Source of the DNA: DATMER01 sp963844885
Lineage (GTDB): Bacteria; Acidobacteriota; Thermoanaerobaculia; Multivoradales; UBA5704
Direction: 5' to 3'
DNA length: 64,000 nt
Assembly (NCBI GenBank): GCA_963844885.1
Contig: CAWJQA010000016.1
Location: 186,001-250,000 of the forward strand
The position numbers and the translations under genes are program-made. Shown here piece by piece: positions 7,486 to 16,852 of the stretch. Position 1 is the stretch's first letter. Each line of letters begins with the position of its first letter. The notes beneath the pieces were generated by a model that did not search any database, was not told where the DNA came from, and was given only the letters and a program-made list of their open reading frames with translations.

Positions 7486-10400
7486 CTACCACTCGACCGG
7501 CAGCTTGAGCTTCACGTCCTGCCGCCGGTTGCGGTAGAAGAGGCAACCCTCTCTCCGGCCATGAAGATAGAGATCGCGGAGGATCTCCACGTCCTTGCGG
7601 CAATACTCCTCCACCAGGTCCAGCCGTCCCTCCCGGACCCAGCGCAGCGACTGGAGGCCGTCCGCGGACTTGCCGAGCCCGAGCGTCTCCTGCGCGAGAT
7701 GACCCATGCCGACCCGATGGCCGAGACGGCGGCTTACATCCTCCAGCAGGTCGAGGGTCGGGAGGAGGCGGTTGTAATCCTCGCCGGTGTAGCCGGAGAG
7801 GACGCGGTAGTCGAAGCGCCGACTGTTGTAACCGATCACCAGGCTCGCCCGGCGAAGCGATTCGATCAACTCGCGGACCTGGCCCTCGTAGAAGACCTCG
7901 AAAAGCCCGTCCTCCAGGTGGCAGAGCACGCCCAGCGCCACCCCCATGCGATGGATATTCGACCACCCCCCCACGTCCGAAGCACCGCGCAGGGTCTCCA
8001 AATCGAAGAGGATGGTGTGAGGGGATACGGGACCGAGGCGGAGAGGCGTCCAGACTCCCTCTCCCCCGGCACGGGGGAGAGGGTCGGGGAGAGGGGGAAC
8101 GGGATCAACCACCAGCGCCTCGCCCTCCCACCCCGCCTCCAGAAAGCCATCGATCTCGACAGCAGCCTCCGGCTTCTCCTCCGCCGTCACCCTCCTCGAC
8201 ATCGCCCGCAGATCGAGCGGCTGCGGCGCACCCCAGGGAATCGCGGGCGCGTCCACACCCAGGAGCAGCCGGATCGAGTGCGCCGCGCCGGCCTTGTCGA
8301 GCGGACGGTTGCCGTTGCCGCACTTGGGCGACTGGATGCAGGACGGGCAGCCGGTTTCACACGGGCAGGCCTCGACGAGCGTCCGCACGCGGGCGAGCAG
8401 CTCGGGCAGATCCTCGAAACCGCGCGCCGCGATCCCCACGCCGCCCGGATGGCCGTCGTAGATGAACACGGCGCCCGTTCCCACCTGCGGCTGGAAGGAA
8501 TAGGAGATACCGCCGATGTCGCCGCGGTCGCAGAGCGCGAGCAGGGGGAAGAGCGAGATGGCGGCATGCTCCGAGGCGTGCAGCGAGCCCATGAAATGCT
8601 CGCCCGCGCGGCGCAGGGTCTCCTCGATCTCCCGCGGCGCCGACCACCAGAGGCCGACCGTCTCATACTCGACCGGCGGCAGGTCAAGCGCCGTCTGGTC
8701 GATCGTCTCCTGGCCGTGGATGCGCTTGCGCTCGAAACCGACCACCCGCTCGGTCACCTTGAGCGTGCCGAGCCAGGCGCGCAGCGGGCCGTCCGTCCTC
8801 TCCTTGAGCACCTCCAGGATCTCGGTCTCTTTCTCGGTGAGCGGCGAGGTGTACCACTCCACATCCACGGCCTTGACCCGCGCCCGGTGCTCGTCGCGCT
8901 CCAGCGCCAGCACCTCGTACTGCCGCCCGGCATGGAGATAGATCGCTCCGGGATGGCACTCGTGGAGGACGCGCACGCCGTCCACCGTGCCGATCATCGC
9001 CCCCTCCCGTCCCTCGTCCAGGATGGCGCAGGTCTGGCCGGTGCCGCGCAGGTTCACGTGCCGCTGCGGCCGGCGGCGGAGGCAGTAGAGGTCGCCCGTG
9101 TCCACCGCCTCGAAGAGATGGCCCTGGCTCAGGAGCTGGCCGAGCCGCGCCTCGTGCCGCCCCATGTAGGCGAGGTCGTCCTCCCGGCAGAGCGGCATCT
9201 CCGAGGCGGCGCAGACGAGATGGGCGCGGGAGACCGGATCGTTTTCGGGATCGACGATCAGGCGCTCGCACGGACGGCCGATCAGCTCGTCCGGATGATC
9301 GAGGAAATACTGATCGAGCGCGTCGGGCAGCGCCACCATGGCGGTGATCGATTCGCGGCCGGCGCGCCCCACCCGGCCGGAGCGCTGCCAGGTGGCCATC
9401 ATGCTGCCCGGGTAGCCGACCAGGATGCAGGCGTCGAGGCCGCCGACGTCGATGCCCATCTCCAGCGCCGAGGTGGAGATGACGCCTTCGAGGCTGCCGT
9501 CGAACAGCGAGCGCTCGATCTTGCGCCGCTCCTCGGGCAGGAAGCCGGCACGGTAGCCCGCCACGCGCGCGGCGAGCTCGGGATCTTCCCGCCGCAGCCA
9601 CGAGTAGAGCAGCTCGGTGATGCGCCGCGCCTTGGTGAAGACGATCGTCTTCAAGCCGGCCTTCACGAAGCGCATGAACAGGTTGAGCGCCAGCGTGTAG
9701 GGGCTCGCCACGGGCCGGAACAGCAGCAGGTGCCGCCCTTCGCGCGGCGCGCCCGACTCGGTGATCCAGTGGAAACGCCGGCCGGTGAGGGTCTCCGCGA
9801 ACTCTCCCGCGTTGGCCGCCGTCGCCGACGAAGCGATGATCACCGGATCGCCGCCCACCGACCGGCAGAGGCGCAGGAAGCGCTGCAAGACGTGGTGGAA
9901 GTGGGAGCCGAAGATCCCGCGGTAGGTGTGCAGCTCGTCGAGCACGATCCAGCGCAGATCGGCGAGGAACGGACCCCAGCCGGTCCAGTGGCCGAGCACG
10001 CCGAGGTGGAGCATGTCCGGATTGGAGACGACCACCCGCGGGAAGCGCTTGCGGATGGCCGTGCGCTTCGCGGCCGGGGTGTCGCCGTCGTAGATCTCGC
10101 AACCGGCTTCATCCGGGGAAAGCCCGGCCTCCGCGGCGAGCTTGCAGAACTTTCCGCGCTGGTCCTGGCCGAGCGCCTTGAGCGGGAACAGGAAGAGGGC
10201 ATGGCCCGGCCCGCCGCGGATCGCCTCCTCCAGAGCCGGGACCTGGAAGACCAGCGACTTGCCCGACGCCGTCGGCGTCGTGACCAGCACGTTCTCGCCG
10301 CGCCGCACCGCTTCGATCCCCTCCGCCTGATGGCTCCACAGCCGCGGCACGCCGCCGCGGGCCAAAGCCTGGGCGAGCGGCTCGGGCAGCGCCGGGTCGA

Positions 10401-10533
10401 GGTCGCGGTAGACCGGGAGGCTCGCCGGCAGGTGGGTCGAGTAGACGAGCTGCCGGCCGAGCTTCGCGTCGCCCTGAAGCTCCTCGATGAGGTCGGTCAG
10501 GCAGAGGTCGGCGGCGAGCGGGTTACGAGCCAT
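7486..10533 (-). CDS. MrfA/MrfB-like fusion: DEAD/DEAH helicase, DUF1998 and C-terminal DEDD exonuclease
   Basis: A 1015-residue protein. The helicase core has Walker A (TPTASGKS, about residue 90), a DExH box (VLDELHTY, about 198) and motif VI (QRSGRVGRAGR, about 384). A four-cysteine DUF1998 cluster (CPCETGCPSCIQSPKCG) lies near 730. From about 840 an RNase H-like exonuclease begins ILFDLETLR, with further acids in YNSRRFDYRVL and YCRKDVEIL. In Bacillus subtilis the helicase MrfA (YprA) and nuclease MrfB (YprB) are separate proteins acting in mitomycin-C repair; here both functions are in one chain. The linker near residue 821 contains a REP-like repeat read in frame. Confidence 0.88.
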   Translation of the reverse strand: MARNPLAADLCLTDLIEELQGDAKLGRQLVYSTHLPASLPVYRDLDPALPEPLAQALARGGVPRLWSHQAEGIEAVRRGENVLVTTPTASGKSLVFQVPALEEAIRGGPGHALFLFPLKALGQDQRGKFCKLAAEAGLSPDEAGCEIYDGDTPAAKRTAIRKRFPRVVVSNPDMLHLGVLGHWTGWGPFLADLRWIVLDELHTYRGIFGSHFHHVLQRFLRLCRSVGGDPVIIASSATAANAGEFAETLTGRRFHWITESGAPREGRHLLLFRPVASPYTLALNLFMRFVKAGLKTIVFTKARRITELLYSWLRREDPELAARVAGYRAGFLPEERRKIERSLFDGSLEGVISTSALEMGIDVGGLDACILVGYPGSMMATWQRSGRVGRAGRESITAMVALPDALDQYFLDHPDELIGRPCERLIVDPENDPVSRAHLVCAASEMPLCREDDLAYMGRHEARLGQLLSQGHLFEAVDTGDLYCLRRRPQRHVNLRGTGQTCAILDEGREGAMIGTVDGVRVLHECHPGAIYLHAGRQYEVLALERDEHRARVKAVDVEWYTSPLTEKETEILEVLKERTDGPLRAWLGTLKVTERVVGFERKRIHGQETIDQTALDLPPVEYETVGLWWSAPREIEETLRRAGEHFMGSLHASEHAAISLFPLLALCDRGDIGGISYSFQPQVGTGAVFIYDGHPGGVGIAARGFEDLPELLARVRTLVEACPCETGCPSCIQSPKCGNGNRPLDKAGAAHSIRLLLGVDAPAIPWGAPQPLDLRAMSRRVTAEEKPEAAVEIDGFLEAGWEGEALVVDPVPPLPDPLPRAGGEGVWTPLRLGPVSPHTILFDLETLRGASDVGGWSNIHRMGVALGVLCHLEDGLFEVFYEGQVRELIESLRRASLVIGYNSRRFDYRVLSGYTGEDYNRLLPTLDLLEDVSRRLGHRVGMGHLAQETLGLGKSADGLQSLRWVREGRLDLVEEYCRKDVEILRDLYLHGRREGCLFYRNRRQDVKLKLPVEW
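8057..8083. repeat. REP-like palindrome inside the helicase-exonuclease gene
   Basis: CCCTCTCCCCCG and its perfect complement are separated by 3 nt and followed by a partial repeat of the same arm. On the coding strand it is translated in frame as PLPDPLPRAGGEG, within the linker between the DUF1998 and exonuclease domains. Related C/G-rich units occur near 19225 and 42150-42330. Confidence 0.65.
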
Positions 10534-10553
10534 TACCGCCGGATCTTAGCAGC

Positions 10554-11168
10554 TCACATCTCTTCGAGCAGCTTCTTGCGCTTCACCTCATACTCCTCGC
10601 CGCTGATGAGGCCGTCATCGAGCAACGCCTTGAGCTGGCGCAGGCGCTCGGCACCGGATGGCGCCGATACCGCCACCGGCGGCGGCGCGAAGCGGTGGGA
10701 GCGGTAGGCCTCGGCCGCTCCCACGATGGCGTTCTTGAACTCGAGCGGCCGGCTGATCGAGCGGAAGCGGGTGGCGCCGTGCTCGCTGGCGGTGTCGATC
10801 TCCACGTCGCCGTAACCGAGGATACGGCCCCACAGCGTCTGCCAGTGCTCCACGTTGTTCACCTTGTCGAGCGGCGCGTCCATCGACTGCTTGCGCAGGA
10901 TGCCGGTCTGCTGGATCAGGCGCCGGTTGGTCAGGATGTGCTCGTACGAGCGGAGGATCAGGAGCTTGACCAGGGTGATGCCGGCCAGGATGGCGGCGAC
11001 CGCGGCTCCGGCGATGGCGATCGCCACCTTTCCGGTGCTGTGAAACTCCACCGCGGCCACGGCGAGCACGATGACGAGCGCCGCGATCCACGGGAACAGC
11101 GCGATGCGGGTGACGTGGGCCCGGTAGAGGATCTCTTCGCCGGGTTGGAGCTGGCTCTCGACGCCCAT
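10554..11168 (-). CDS. Membrane PH-domain (bPH2) protein with SHOCT-like C-terminus
   Basis: From the ATG at 11168, behind a strong GAGGAGGAAG Shine-Dalgarno, the protein is 204 residues. Two membrane helices (about 25-43 and 48-72) are followed by a bacterial PH (DUF304/YdbT-type) domain with the typical HILTNRRLIQQTGIL segment. The C-terminus, LRQLKALLDDGLISGEEYEVKRKKLL, matches the SHOCT short oligomerisation motif. It ends 20 bp before the helicase start and begins 31 bp after the DUF5916 gene, so the three are probably co-transcribed. Confidence 0.8.
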   Translation of the reverse strand: MGVESQLQPGEEILYRAHVTRIALFPWIAALVIVLAVAAVEFHSTGKVAIAIAGAAVAAILAGITLVKLLILRSYEHILTNRRLIQQTGILRKQSMDAPLDKVNNVEHWQTLWGRILGYGDVEIDTASEHGATRFRSISRPLEFKNAIVGAAEAYRSHRFAPPPVAVSAPSGAERLRQLKALLDDGLISGEEYEVKRKKLLEEM

Positions 11169-11199
11169 ACCTTCCTCCTCTTGGTCGGTCTTCCCTATC

Positions 11200-13449
11200 C
11201 TATCTCTGGAAGGCGTACGAGACCTTGAGGAAGAGCTGCCTCCCCGACTTCTCCAGCCGGTCCGTCGGCGGGAAGAACGTCCGGTCGTCGCCATAGCCCA
11301 CGAACAGCACCGTCTGCCAGTTCAGCTTGTAGGCGAAGAGCGCCGAGCCGCTGAACGCCTCGTCGCGCTTCGGGATCGGGAACGAGTACAGGCTCGGATC
11401 GCTCTTGAACAGCTCGTTCTGGCCGATCAGACGCAGGAAGGTGCGCGAGGTGAACGTCCACGTCGCCTTGACGCGCGCCACCTCCGCCAGGAACAGCCGG
11501 TCCCCCTCGCGCGGTCCGCGGTCGAGCTCGGACCACCGCCGGGTGTAATTGAAAATCATCTCCAGGTGGTCGCCGGCCCGGGCCGTGCCGTGCAGGTCGG
11601 CGTACCCGCCCTTGCCCGGCCGGACGCCGGCCACGTCGATCTCGTCGCCCAGCCGGATGTCGAAACCCACCTGCTCGAACAGGCCGGGCGGGTTCACCTC
11701 CATGTGAGCCGTCATCTTGTGCGAAGAGAGGATCTTGCCGGCCACCCGCGTCTTTTCCAGGAGCGGGTGGATCTCGAAGAACAGGTTCCAGGGACCGGCC
11801 CACTCGACGCCGAAGAAAAACCATTGATAGACGAGGTCGTCGTCCCGGTCCCGCACCTGGCGCAGCGAAAAATACGGCCGCGTCTTCGTGATCTTGCCGT
11901 CGGACCAGAACGGATGGCCGATCCCGAGGTGGGCGTCGCGCACTCCCACCTGCGGCAGGAAGCCGAGGTCGGCCCGGAACTCGTCGCCGATATCCTTGAA
12001 GTAGACGTCCCAATCCCAGTCGCGGGAGCCGTGGAACCACTCGGCGTGGAGGGCGTGCGACCGCAGGCTTTCGCCGTTCCAGCCCGGGAAGAGATCCGGC
12101 CGGTTCGGGTCTTCCGTGTCGCTCAGCAGGAGCTGCGCCTGGATCCGGTCGTGGTCGTTCGGCCGCCAGAGCACGTCCGGCCCGACCACCCGGTTGTGGC
12201 CGCCGCCGTCGTTCTCGCGGTCGGTCACGACCATGCTCACGAACGACTTGCCCAGGTCGTGCCGCACGCGCCCGATGACCGCGGTCGAGCCGAAGTCCTG
12301 CGGCGCGAGCCGGGAGAAGTCCGAGCCGGGAATGATGATGCTGCCGCCGCCGCGGTCGTCCGTGACCAGCAGTGTATAAGCGGTGCCGCCGTGCTCGCCC
12401 GTGGCGCGCGCACCCCAGCGCGGCGCGGTGACCGTGCGCGTGTAGACCACCGACAGCGGCGTCGAAAACAGCTCCAGCCCTTCCAGAAAGAACGGCCGCT
12501 TCTCCGGAAAAAACAGAGCGAAACGCTCGTTGGCCGAGATCTGCGCCACGTCGGACTCGACCTGCGAGAAGTCGGGATTGATCGTGGCGTCGAGCGCCGT
12601 GCCGGCGGAAGGCGTCCACTTCGCGTCGATGCCGGCGTCATATTCGTCGTTGTTGTCGTCGAGCGGCGCGCCGAGCCGGCCACCCGCGGGCGCGGAGGAC
12701 CGGCCGGCGGTGGCGTACGGCGCCAGCACCAGGTGCTTGCCGGTCGGCAGCCCCTCCAATCCTACCAGGCGGCGCTCGTTGCAAAGGAAACATTTCGAGT
12801 TCTTCGTCTGCAGCGTGCTCAGGATGTTGTACTTGAACTCCCGCGGATAGCTGCGGTAGAGCAGGATGCCCCACGTCTGCGGACCGCTGCCGCTGTAGCG
12901 CAGCGAGGAGAACGGCACGCGGATCTCCAGGTTCCACCCCTTGTCGGTGATGCGCGTGGCCGAGTCCCAATAGAGGTCGAGGGAGGAGTCCTCGCCGCCG
13001 CCGTCGATCTGCACCGCGTCGTATTGGATGTTGCCGGCCGTGACCAGCAGCTCTACGGCGGTCTTGTGATCGTTGCGCGTATCGAGAATCACTCCGCCGT
13101 AGTCGTACGAGGGCGTGATGTTGTCCCGGTCTCCGAGCGGCGCCTTGATCCGCTTCGGATCGGGATCGAAAAACTCGAAGCCCACATACAGGTAGCGGTC
13201 GTCGTAGGCGAGATAGGCGACCGTCTTGACCTTCGGCTCGGCGTTGTCGCCGGGAGCCGTCTCCCAGAACCTGTCCACCGTGGCCGCCCCCTGCCAGCCC
13301 GGGTCGCCGAGCGAGCCGTCCACCTCGATGGGGCCGGCAGCGCGCGCGATGCGGATGTCCGGCAGAGACTCGCTCCCCTGCTCCTGGGCGGCCAGCGGCA
13401 GCGCCAGGAGCAGAGCGGCGGCAAGGGCGAGGGTCAGGGATCGGGACAC
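11200..13449 (-). CDS. DUF5916 family outer-membrane protein with N-terminal CBM9-like domain
   Basis: From the GTG at 13449 the protein is 749 residues; an ATG at 13473 would add eight residues before the signal peptide SLTLALAAALLLALPLAAQ. Residues about 25-215 form a CBM9-like beta sandwich (PIEVDGSLGDPGWQGA, YDDRYLYVGFEFFD). The rest is the DUF5916 region, with hallmark segments INPDFSQVESD and FFPEKRPFFLEG, and the alternating strands of an outer-membrane barrel up to the C-terminal FLKVSYAFQR. The family is common in Bacteroidota and Acidobacteriota; its substrate is not known. Confidence 0.82.
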   Translation of the reverse strand: MSRSLTLALAAALLLALPLAAQEQGSESLPDIRIARAAGPIEVDGSLGDPGWQGAATVDRFWETAPGDNAEPKVKTVAYLAYDDRYLYVGFEFFDPDPKRIKAPLGDRDNITPSYDYGGVILDTRNDHKTAVELLVTAGNIQYDAVQIDGGGEDSSLDLYWDSATRITDKGWNLEIRVPFSSLRYSGSGPQTWGILLYRSYPREFKYNILSTLQTKNSKCFLCNERRLVGLEGLPTGKHLVLAPYATAGRSSAPAGGRLGAPLDDNNDEYDAGIDAKWTPSAGTALDATINPDFSQVESDVAQISANERFALFFPEKRPFFLEGLELFSTPLSVVYTRTVTAPRWGARATGEHGGTAYTLLVTDDRGGGSIIIPGSDFSRLAPQDFGSTAVIGRVRHDLGKSFVSMVVTDRENDGGGHNRVVGPDVLWRPNDHDRIQAQLLLSDTEDPNRPDLFPGWNGESLRSHALHAEWFHGSRDWDWDVYFKDIGDEFRADLGFLPQVGVRDAHLGIGHPFWSDGKITKTRPYFSLRQVRDRDDDLVYQWFFFGVEWAGPWNLFFEIHPLLEKTRVAGKILSSHKMTAHMEVNPPGLFEQVGFDIRLGDEIDVAGVRPGKGGYADLHGTARAGDHLEMIFNYTRRWSELDRGPREGDRLFLAEVARVKATWTFTSRTFLRLIGQNELFKSDPSLYSFPIPKRDEAFSGSALFAYKLNWQTVLFVGYGDDRTFFPPTDRLEKSGRQLFLKVSYAFQR

Positions 13450-13574
13450 GGCACACCTCTCGGGGCTCGACATGAGCCGGAACAGGGTCTCTATCTAGAG
13501 TGCGACATCCTAGCATTCCCGCGCTTCGGCTTGCCTGCCGCGCAGGCTCTCCGACGGTAGGCTGCGCCCCCACG

Positions 13575-14396
13575 ATGACCAACGCGCCGAGCCATCTCCC
13601 TGACGTGATTACGAATCAGCTCTCGGACCTCCCCGGCGCGCTCGCCCGGTTGCGGGCAGGCGAGGTCAACCTTCTCGGCCCGTTCGAGGTACCCGGCCTG
13701 GCGCCACGGCTCGTGCGGGTCTATCTGCCGCGCGACTACACCCCTGAGCGTCCGTCCTTCGCCCTCTGGCTGTTCGACGGCCAGAACGTGTTCGACGACG
13801 CACCGGCCTTTGCCGGCGGCTGGCACCTGCACGCGGCGGTCGAGCGATTGGCCCGGACGGGCCGGACGGTGCCGGTCGTGATCGCGATCGACCACAGCGG
13901 CGCCGGCCGCATCCACGAGCTGTCGCCGTTCGAGATTCACGACAAGCCCGGCCAGGCGCCCCTGCTGCTCGACTGGATCACCGGCACCCTGATGCCGGCC
14001 CTGACCGCCGAGCTCAACCTCATCCCTGGACCGTTGGGATCGCTGATCGGCGGATCGTCCATGGGCGGCCTCTGCTCCTTCTGGTCGCACTTCCACTACC
14101 CGCACGCCTTCGGCGGCGCCCTGGCGATGTCCCCGTCGTTCTGGGTTGCGGACCGGGCCATCTTCGAAGACATGGCCGGCCAGCCCACGCCCGCGGTGAC
14201 AAGGATCTATCTCGACGCCGGTGGGCGTGAGGACAGAGGCCGGCTGGTGCCGATGGTCACCACCATGGCCACCCACCTCGCCCGCCGTGGCTACGACGGC
14301 GACCGCTTGATGTGGCGGCCCGACGCCAAAGGCCGCCACGACGAAGTGAGTTGGCGGCGGCGGTTGCCCAAGGCGCTACGGTTTCTATACCATTAG
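13575..14396 (+). CDS. Esterase of the alpha/beta-hydrolase fold (esterase D-like)
   Basis: From the ATG at 13575 the product is 273 residues. The nucleophile elbow is GGSSMGGL (serine about residue 160), an acid follows in YLDAGGREDRG and the histidine in GRHDEVSWRR, giving a complete Ser-Asp/Glu-His set. The N-terminal half carries LPRDYTPERPSFALWLFDGQNVF, typical of the putative-esterase (PF00756) family of S-formylglutathione hydrolase and enterochelin esterase relatives. No signal peptide is evident from this start. The upstream ATG at 13500 would add a basic stretch and is less likely. Confidence 0.82.
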   Translation: MTNAPSHLPDVITNQLSDLPGALARLRAGEVNLLGPFEVPGLAPRLVRVYLPRDYTPERPSFALWLFDGQNVFDDAPAFAGGWHLHAAVERLARTGRTVPVVIAIDHSGAGRIHELSPFEIHDKPGQAPLLLDWITGTLMPALTAELNLIPGPLGSLIGGSSMGGLCSFWSHFHYPHAFGGALAMSPSFWVADRAIFEDMAGQPTPAVTRIYLDAGGREDRGRLVPMVTTMATHLARRGYDGDRLMWRPDAKGRHDEVSWRRRLPKALRFLYH

Positions 14397-14574
14397 CGGC
14401 ATCCCGAATTTCGCAGACCCGTGCCCCCTTTCCATCGACTCAAAACAGGCGTATCATTTCTCCAGCAATAGAATATTGCCAGCACATGGGCATATCGACA
14501 TTTTTCAAATATTACCCTTGACTGTCGAGACCGGAAGCACTCCGGTGCAACCGGGCCGCTTGCCGAGGAATTCC

Positions 14575-15348
14575 ATGAAGCTGCCAGACTTCCCCTCTTT
14601 GGTGCTCGTCATAATCAGCGCCGTCTTGGCCGCAATTACTGGCGCCTGGGTTGAACGTCAACGGGCCAACGACGACAAAATGCCGCGGCTCATTGATTAT
14701 GAGATCGAGAGCAGCCGCATCTTCCCGCCAGGACCCTACGTCCCCGGTAAAGACGTAGCTATCACTATCGACGGCAAGGATGCCGCCGGAGTCACTCGCC
14801 TGGATTTGATGGTTTACAATTTTTCGGACAAAGATTTTGACAATGTTCGATTCTATATCGACCTGGTTCCCGATAATCCCTCCGAAATGCCTGGCGACAT
14901 CCAGGCCACATCGGCATGTGGAGTCAATGGAATTCCCGATTCGGTCACTCGCATCAAAGACGTCGAACCGTCTAAACGGCCCGGAGCCATGCGCTTCGGC
15001 TATGAAGTCAGGTCTCTAAACCGTAGCGCCCGCCTCACGCCTTCTTTCATGGTGAGCTACTATTATCTTACTGACAGCCCGCATCTGACGCCGGAAATCA
15101 ATACGGACCGGGCGGGGATCGACCTCCGCCCCCTGTCGCGCGATCAGAGCCCCTTGCAGGAAAGCTGGCATCGCAGGGTGATTCGGTTCCTGCCATATAG
15201 CTGTCGCCATTGCCCTTCGGCTGACCCTAGTTTGGACTGCCGTTGCCTGCTTCCCATTCTCCGCGAAGAGGATAAGCGCCCTCCAGCGGAGTTGCGCAGA
15301 GGAACTCGAAGCACCTTCCCGACAACACGTGGAGGCCGCTGCTCATAG
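14575..15348 (+). CDS. Membrane-anchored protein of an accessory island, unknown function
   Basis: From the ATG at 14575 (GAGGAA upstream) the protein has an N-terminal membrane helix (PSLVLVIISAVLAAITGAWV) and a beta-rich domain from about residue 45 to 190. After about 15190 the open frame becomes cysteine- and arginine-rich. The next frames give a membrane helix (IAVAIALRLTLVWTAVACF) and then a coherent tail (WRPLLIDGLIRAMTQHEWQQ) ending at a TAG at 15480-15482. The intact gene is therefore probably 14575-15482 with two frameshifts. AT content is higher than in the neighbouring genes. Family unknown. Confidence 0.6.
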   Translation: MKLPDFPSLVLVIISAVLAAITGAWVERQRANDDKMPRLIDYEIESSRIFPPGPYVPGKDVAITIDGKDAAGVTRLDLMVYNFSDKDFDNVRFYIDLVPDNPSEMPGDIQATSACGVNGIPDSVTRIKDVEPSKRPGAMRFGYEVRSLNRSARLTPSFMVSYYYLTDSPHLTPEINTDRAGIDLRPLSRDQSPLQESWHRRVIRFLPYSCRHCPSADPSLDCRCLLPILREEDKRPPAELRRGTRSTFPTTRGGRCS

Positions 15349-15510
15349 ACGGGCTGATTCGCGCAATGACTCAGCACGAATGGCAGCAACTTCCCGGGGT
15401 CTTGCGCCTTTTTTTCAAACTCGCACGGCCAAGAGCTTTCGAGAAGATGATTCCCGGAACCAAGCCGCCTCTCAAGCCCTAGATCCGCGTCCAACCCGAA
15501 GGAGGTTCCC

Positions 15511-16036
15511 ATGTTCGAACCTGGTATGAACGGTGGCCGAGTTACCCAGCGTCTCCTTTTCTTGGCATTTGCTCCGCTATTGGCGTTGGCGCTTGCCTGC
15601 AACCGAGGCTCGTCTGAGGAGGGGCACCCAACTCCACCGCCAACCGCATCGCCAACGGTGGCACAACCAGCCATCTCGGAACACCTCAACGGTAGAATTG
15701 GATCTTCAACACAGTGGGACTCTGGCTGGATCGACCTCAATGCGATGACCAGCTTCAAGCGCGGAGACAAACTGAGGCTTCGAGTCGGTGGCACCGCCCA
15801 CAGCATCCTGGTCCGGTTCCTGGGAAATGGAGACAACCCGAATGATCCGGTCGGCCTTGACGGCGGCGTCATCGACGTGCCCACAGACAGAGTCGTTCAG
15901 ATGATCCTGGAAGACGATCACGCGGATGTGGTGCAGATCTCCGTTCACGGCGGAGCCCAACCCGTGGAACCTGTATCCCATGGGCGGCGACAACGGTCCA
16001 GCGACGATTTTGAGCGTCGAACGCGTCACTCCTTAG
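15511..16036 (+). CDS. Lipoprotein of unknown function, with a one-base frameshift
   Basis: The protein starts at the ATG at 15511 and has a lipobox (PLLALALACNRG, cysteine about residue 30), so it is probably lipid-anchored. A proline/threonine linker and a small beta domain follow. The open frame runs on past 16036, but dropping one C from the CCC run at 15956-15958 gives the more natural ending NPWNLYPMGGDNGPATIL...VTP, with a TAG at 16034-16036. The gene lies 12 bp before the next membrane protein and belongs to the same island as the gene at 14575. Confidence 0.62.
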
Positions 16037-16048
16037 GAGCGCTCGGCC

Positions 16049-16462
16049 ATGAACAGGCTAATCGATCAGCTCTTGCCGTATCTCAGCTTCGGCCTTTCGC
16101 TTGTAGGATTGGTAGCACAACTTTTTCGCCCTTCCGGCTCCCGTAAGTCAGCAGTGACTTTGATCGCCGCATGCTTGGTTGTCATCACCGGTTTTGGCTT
16201 GTACCAAATCTGCGATCACGCAAGACAGATCGACGACGTTTCTGCCGATATCATCACCACCCTCGGCACCGACACAAAGACGTTTGATGAACTTCACCAG
16301 GCTCTTTTCAAAGTTGACGTCAGCCTTGCCACCGAAGCCCTGGATTCCCTGATTAAGGACAAGAGCGTAGGGCAAAAGATGTTGGAGGCTCGCGACAACT
16401 TTGGGACCAGATTCACCTTCCGTGGCTACTACCTTACTGCCAGAGGCAGAGAGGGACACTGA
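16049..16462 (+). CDS. Two-helix membrane protein with a cytoplasmic domain, unknown function
   Basis: This 137-residue protein has two N-terminal membrane helices (about 10-27 and 35-55), followed by a helical domain (DIITTLGTDTKTFDELHQAL...) that reads like a small winged helix: LATEALDSLIKDKSVGQKM then RFTFRGYYLTARG. It follows the lipoprotein by 12 bp and the three genes from 14575 form one transcription unit. A lipoprotein, a bitopic protein and a helix-anchored domain together suggest an envelope complex. I do not know a characterised counterpart. Confidence 0.65.
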   Translation: MNRLIDQLLPYLSFGLSLVGLVAQLFRPSGSRKSAVTLIAACLVVITGFGLYQICDHARQIDDVSADIITTLGTDTKTFDELHQALFKVDVSLATEALDSLIKDKSVGQKMLEARDNFGTRFTFRGYYLTARGREGH

Positions 16463-16571
16463 CGACGATCGGCGAGTTGAGCCTGCGGAGGTGCGAACAG
16501 GCTGGCACCTGGGTTTCATTGCCTCCAGTGCGCGTCGAGCCGCCTCGTTCAGGGAGTCTCGGTTCCTCTAC

Positions 16572-16841
16572 CTATCGGCGGGAGTGCCAACGGCGAGGAT
16601 TGCGCCGGCCATGGAAGCAGGCTATGACCACGGTCCTGTCCGGCTCCGCCAAGTAGAGGACCGAGTAAGGAAAACGCCGAACTCTGGCTCTCCGGATTTC
16701 GCCGCGAACTCTGGGATACTGCCGTGGAGACCTCTCGACCGAGGCAAGCGTCGCCCGCGCCGCGTTCAGGAAGTCACGGCCCAAGCCCTCTCGCTGCAGC
16801 TCATACCAGTTGAAGGCTTCCTGAATCTCCTCCTTCGCCAC
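16572..16841 (-). CDS. ParE/RelE-superfamily toxin
   Basis: This 89-residue protein has the ParE hallmarks: EAFNWYELQREGLGRDFL near the start, SPRQYP in the middle, RRARVRRFPYSVLYL, and the ending ACFHGRRNPRRW. The GTG at 16841 is used; no ATG lies nearby and the start is close to the antitoxin stop at 16853. Gyrase poisoning is known for ParE proper, while RelE relatives cleave mRNA; the target here cannot be told. It looks intact, unlike several other toxins in the window. Confidence 0.85.
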   Translation of the reverse strand: MAKEEIQEAFNWYELQREGLGRDFLNAARATLASVERSPRQYPRVRGEIRRARVRRFPYSVLYLAEPDRTVVIACFHGRRNPRRWHSRR

Positions 16842-16852
16842 GGGGCGAAGAA

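Noticed and set aside
7561..10707. 1048-residue plus-strand ORF
   Set aside because: It is the antisense shadow of the helicase-exonuclease gene, which has complete catalytic motifs.
11566..13560. 664-residue plus-strand ORF
   Set aside because: Antisense shadow of the DUF5916 gene, with no signal peptide or family motif.
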